Shown here in pieces: positions 13,535-16,197 of a DNA stretch of 16,197 nucleotides. The stretch's first letter is position 1. Each line of letters begins with the position of its first letter. The stretch spans positions 1-16,197 of the forward strand of contig JAICXR010000023.1 in NCBI GenBank assembly GCA_025980355.1, in the 5' to 3' direction. Under the pieces are notes generated by a model. The model did not search any database. It was not told where the DNA came from and was given only the letters and a program-made list of their open reading frames with translations. The translations under genes were made by a program, and so were the position numbers. The stretch is from Chloroflexota bacterium (GTDB lineage Bacteria > Chloroflexota > UBA4733).

Positions 13535-15010
13535 TCAGCCCGTGAGCCCGGTCTGGAACTGGGGGTCGGCGAGCTCCTTGATGGTTGTCGCGACCTGCTT
13601 GGCCGGTTGCGACCCGTCCCAGAGATGCGCCATCTGGGCATTGACGATCGTGGAAGAGACCTGGGGCCAGTTGACGTTAACCGGGTCGGCGACGACGTAC
13701 TTCTGGCCGTCCGGGAATGTGGACGAGCCCTTCGGCGGCTGGCTCGGGTCCAGGAACTGGGTGGAGTTGATGACGGAGATGCGCGACGGCGTCGTGCCGC
13801 CGATCGCCACCTCGTCCTGCTCGGCCTGCTGGCTGGAGATGAAGGTGATGAACTGCCAGGACTGGTCGGGGTACTTCGTCGGAGCGGCCGCGCCCCACCC
13901 CGTCCCGCCCCCGCCGGTACCGCGCTTGGGCGACTGGTCGCCGATCGGCAGGGCCGCGACGTCCCACTTGAAGCTCGTGATCATGCGGTCGGTCTTCACC
14001 GCGCCCGGGTTGTTGATCATCATGGCGACGGTGCCATCGGAGAAGGCCGGCTTCTTCTCCTTCGCTTGCGGCGCGACGTGATACTTGTACATCAGGTCCT
14101 GCAAGAACTGCATGCCGGCGACCGCATTGTCGTCGGTGAGCGTGATCTGGGTCGATTCGCCGTTGCCGTTGTTCTGGACGACGGTGGCGCCGTTGCTGTA
14201 CACGAAGCTTGCCCACGGCCGCCAGCCGGTGTTGACCAGGCAGCCCCACTGGGAGGTCGTCCCCCCCGCGCTCACCGTCAGGCGCTTGGCGGCGTCGATG
14301 TATTTGCTGTAGGTCCAGGTCTTGTCATCCCACTTGGTCGGCGGCAGGTCGACGCCGGCCTTGGTGAACAGGTCGACGTTGTAGTAGACGAACTGGGCGC
14401 CGTAGTCGCGTGGCAAGGCATAGAGTTTCCCCTTCCACCGATACAGTCCGATCGCCTCGGGCAGGAAGTCGCTGAAGTCGTACTTGTCGCGATTGGCGTA
14501 GGAGGTGAGGTCGAGCAGGAGGTCGCTCTTGACCGCCGCGTCAATCGGCGTGCCCTCCTGCAGGTACCGGTAGACATCGGGCGGCGATCCGGCGGCATAT
14601 GCGGCCGTTAGCTTGTCGGCATAGTGGTCGGTCACCGGCTCGTACTCGACCGTCACACCGGGATGCGTCTGCGGGAAGGTGTCGGCCCAGTGCTGCGCCA
14701 CCTGCGTATACGGCGCCGCGATGTCGCACATATAGACCAGGCGGACGGTCCCCGCCGGCACGCTCTGCGTGGCGGCGGGCTTTGCCGCCTGGCCGGCGCC
14801 GCTGCTCGTGCTGCCGGTCGCCTTCGCCGATTGGGCCGAAGCAGACGCGGCGGATGCCGACGAAGGGATTGCGCTGGCGGCCGTCGCGGCCGTCGACGCG
14901 GTGACGGCCGCGGCGCCGCCACAGGCCGCGAGGCCCACGGCGGGAAGCGCAATGCCGAGCACACCCAGACCGCGCAAGAAACGGCGGCGGGTAAGAACTG
15001 GTCGAGCCAT
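13535..15010 (-). CDS. Tat-exported lipoprotein solute-binding protein (family 1, sugar-type ABC)
   Basis: This 491-residue precursor starts at ATG 15010, with an AAAGGAAG ribosome-binding site. The signal has a twin-arginine motif (TRRRFLRGL, 7-15), a hydrophobic stretch and the lipobox GLAAC (C30), so it is exported folded and lipid-anchored. A long Ala/Ser linker (about 33-85) precedes the binding domain. That domain has the pattern of carbohydrate-binding components of CUT1 ABC importers: HWADTFPQTHPGVTVEYEP, AAYAAGSPPDVYRY, LYALPRDYGAQFVYYNVDLF and a C-terminal NVNWPQVSSTIVNAQMAHLWDG. The sugar is not predictable. No permease or ATPase gene is adjacent; upstream on the same strand lies an MFS gene, so the importer partners must be elsewhere. 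It converges on mutY with 7 nt between stops. Confidence 0.93.
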   Translation of the reverse strand: MARPVLTRRRFLRGLGVLGIALPAVGLAACGGAAAVTASTAATAASAIPSSASAASASAQSAKATGSTSSGAGQAAKPAATQSVPAGTVRLVYMCDIAAPYTQVAQHWADTFPQTHPGVTVEYEPVTDHYADKLTAAYAAGSPPDVYRYLQEGTPIDAAVKSDLLLDLTSYANRDKYDFSDFLPEAIGLYRWKGKLYALPRDYGAQFVYYNVDLFTKAGVDLPPTKWDDKTWTYSKYIDAAKRLTVSAGGTTSQWGCLVNTGWRPWASFVYSNGATVVQNNGNGESTQITLTDDNAVAGMQFLQDLMYKYHVAPQAKEKKPAFSDGTVAMMINNPGAVKTDRMITSFKWDVAALPIGDQSPKRGTGGGGTGWGAAAPTKYPDQSWQFITFISSQQAEQDEVAIGGTTPSRISVINSTQFLDPSQPPKGSSTFPDGQKYVVADPVNVNWPQVSSTIVNAQMAHLWDGSQPAKQVATTIKELADPQFQTGLTG

Positions 15011-15047
15011 GTGGCTTCCTTTCCCCAAATGACATGTTTTCGTACAT

Positions 15048-15071
15048 CCCGCGCAACGCGGCCGTTGCGGG
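15048..15071 (-). other. hairpin in the leader of the solute-binding protein gene
   Basis: CCCG(CG)CAACG and CGTTGCGGG pair over 9 bp with a 2-nt bulge and a short loop. With the predicted -10 at 15086-15081, the RNA would begin with this hairpin, 38-61 nt before the ATG. It lacks a following U run, so it looks more like a 5' stabilising or regulatory stem than a terminator for the upstream MFS gene. Confidence 0.4.
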
Positions 15072-15080
15072 CTTCCCACT

Positions 15081-15086
15081 AGTATA
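15081..15086 (-). promoter_or_regulatory. candidate -10 for the solute-binding protein gene
   Basis: On the minus strand this reads TATACT (5 of 6 with consensus), 70 nt before the ATG at 15010 and downstream of the MFS stop. No clear -35 is seen 16-18 nt upstream. The same hexamer occurs before the cytochrome c gene. Confidence 0.35.
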
Positions 15087-15110
15087 GACGCCCCGCCGGC
15101 AAACGGCCCT

Positions 15111-16197
15111 TCACGCTTCCGCCGGTCGCAGCGTTTCCCGCACGAACATGGCGATCGTCCCGGCGGAGAGGCCGCCGATCGCGGCGAGCGCCACGGCGGC
15201 GCTGCCGAGGCCCACCGCATGGGCCACGGAGCCGACGATAATCGGTCCGGCCGACGAGCCGGCGTCACCGATCAGCCGCCAGAGGCCCAGGAATTCGCCG
15301 AGCAGCTCTTTCGGCGCAAGGTCGGTGCCCAGCGTCATCATCGACCCGGAGCCGAGGCCGTTGCCGAAACCCATCAGGGTCGTGGCGGCGATCAACTCCG
15401 GCGCATTGTGGACAAAGGGGATGCAGAGCATGCCGAGGGAGAGCAGGACAAAGGAAGGGACAGAGGCATATTTCCGGCCGAAACGGTCCATGAGCAGGCC
15501 GGACGGCAGGAACATCAGCATGTCGATGGCGGCGGCGATCGTGCCGATGACGCCGATGACTTCCACGCCGAGGCCGAGCGCCGTCGCGGCATAGAGCGGC
15601 ACGATCAACTGGCGGCCGGCGCGAATGATCTGGCCGAAAAACTGGGCGGACCCGGCGCTGGCGAGGTCGTGGGAGTGGGTCTGGAGCACGAGGCCGACGC
15701 GACTCCAGCGCATCCGGCGGCTGGCCGGCGTACCCGTAGCGGGCTTTTCCACCGCCACGCGCAGCGACATCGCCGCCGCCGCCAGGCCGGCCACGCCGGC
15801 GACCAGGAAGGGCGAGGCCAAGCCGAAGTGCCCGGCGATCAAGCCGCCTAGGGCCGGGCCGGCGAAGGCACCGGCCCGGTTGACGCCGCCGAAGGTGGAG
15901 AGGATGCGCCCGCGTTGCGCCGGCACGGTGACGTCGGCGACGTAGGCCATCCGCGACAGGGACCAGAGCGAGCTCCCGACGCCGAACAGCACGCGGAGCA
16001 GGACCAGCGCCGTCATCGAATGGACCAGACCGATCAGCACGGCGGACAGGCCGGCCGCCCCGGTGCCGAAGAGCATGAGCCGGCCGCCGCCGAAGCGCCC
16101 TAACAGCATGCCGGCCGGCAGGTCGGTCAGGAAGGTGCCGATACCGGCGGCGGCAACGGCCAGGCCGATCACCGCGAGGTCGCCGCCGAGCGCCTTG
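15111..16197 (-). CDS. MFS transporter, N-terminus cut by window end
   Basis: The frame is open to the window edge and the first visible residues (KALGGDLAVIGLAVAAAGIG) already lie in or next to an early transmembrane helix, so the start codon is outside. An internal GTG at 16172 is unlikely to be the true start. About eleven hydrophobic segments can be picked out. The loop after the second helix (LLGRFGGGRLML) and its equivalent in the second half (GLLMDRFGRKYA) match the MFS motif A. A polar loop at the middle (KPATGTPASRRMRW) separates the two six-helix halves. It is a proton-linked secondary transporter of the multidrug/sugar-like kind, with unknown substrate. It lies 100 nt upstream of the solute-binding protein gene on the same strand. 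Confidence 0.88.
   Translation of the reverse strand, partial: KALGGDLAVIGLAVAAAGIGTFLTDLPAGMLLGRFGGGRLMLFGTGAAGLSAVLIGLVHSMTALVLLRVLFGVGSSLWSLSRMAYVADVTVPAQRGRILSTFGGVNRAGAFAGPALGGLIAGHFGLASPFLVAGVAGLAAAAMSLRVAVEKPATGTPASRRMRWSRVGLVLQTHSHDLASAGSAQFFGQIIRAGRQLIVPLYAATALGLGVEVIGVIGTIAAAIDMLMFLPSGLLMDRFGRKYASVPSFVLLSLGMLCIPFVHNAPELIAATTLMGFGNGLGSGSMMTLGTDLAPKELLGEFLGLWRLIGDAGSSAGPIIVGSVAHAVGLGSAAVALAAIGGLSAGTIAMFVRETLRPAEA

Noticed and set aside
13208..14611. 467-residue plus-strand open frame
   Set aside because: It overlaps the mutY end and runs antisense to the solute-binding protein; composition is shadow-like.

Overview
This is a GC-rich bacterial segment with densely packed genes and many GTG or TTG starts. 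The gene content suggests a high-GC, probably monoderm lineage, and Chloroflexota (for example the Thermomicrobia side of the phylum) fits best. The clues are a PASTA-repeat kinase-like membrane protein, a Tat-type lipoprotein sugar-binding protein, lipoprotein cytochrome c and S41 protease precursors, an actinobacterial/Chloroflexota-style short MutY, and a Cas6 of a type I recall from Chloroflexota. The taxonomic call is inference, since no rRNA or marker phylogeny is present.

Layout. The left part is on the + strand: an unrecognised protein gene, smpB 5 nt behind it, a long intergenic hairpin, then a mandelate-racemase-type enolase-superfamily gene overlapping a cas6 gene by 4 nt, then a lipoprotein c-type cytochrome. 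A minus-strand block follows (positions 4130-8366). In transcription order it holds a PASTA pseudokinase, an S41 protease lipoprotein and a calcineurin-like phosphoesterase. Divergent from it on the + strand are a Cof-type HAD phosphatase and a TsaC/Sua5 tRNA-modification gene with overlapping ends. A symmetric palindromic repeat element of about 200 bp fills the convergent gap at 9946-10170. Next on the minus strand come a zinc alcohol dehydrogenase and an FAD oxidoreductase, probably one operon. A divergent mutY (+) follows, then on the minus strand a Tat/lipoprotein sugar-binding protein and an MFS transporter cut by the window end.

Most genes are housekeeping (trans-translation, tRNA t6A synthesis, oxidised-guanine repair) or metabolic. 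The unusual parts are the orphan cas6 tied to an enolase-superfamily enzyme with no CRISPR array or other cas gene in view, the catalytically dead PASTA kinase beside a protease lacking the canonical S41 lysine position, the nested inverted-repeat element between tsaC and the oxidoreductase gene, and the roughly 100-nt hairpin upstream of the enolase-cas6 pair. No rRNA, tRNA, tmRNA, CRISPR array, transposase or phage gene was seen.
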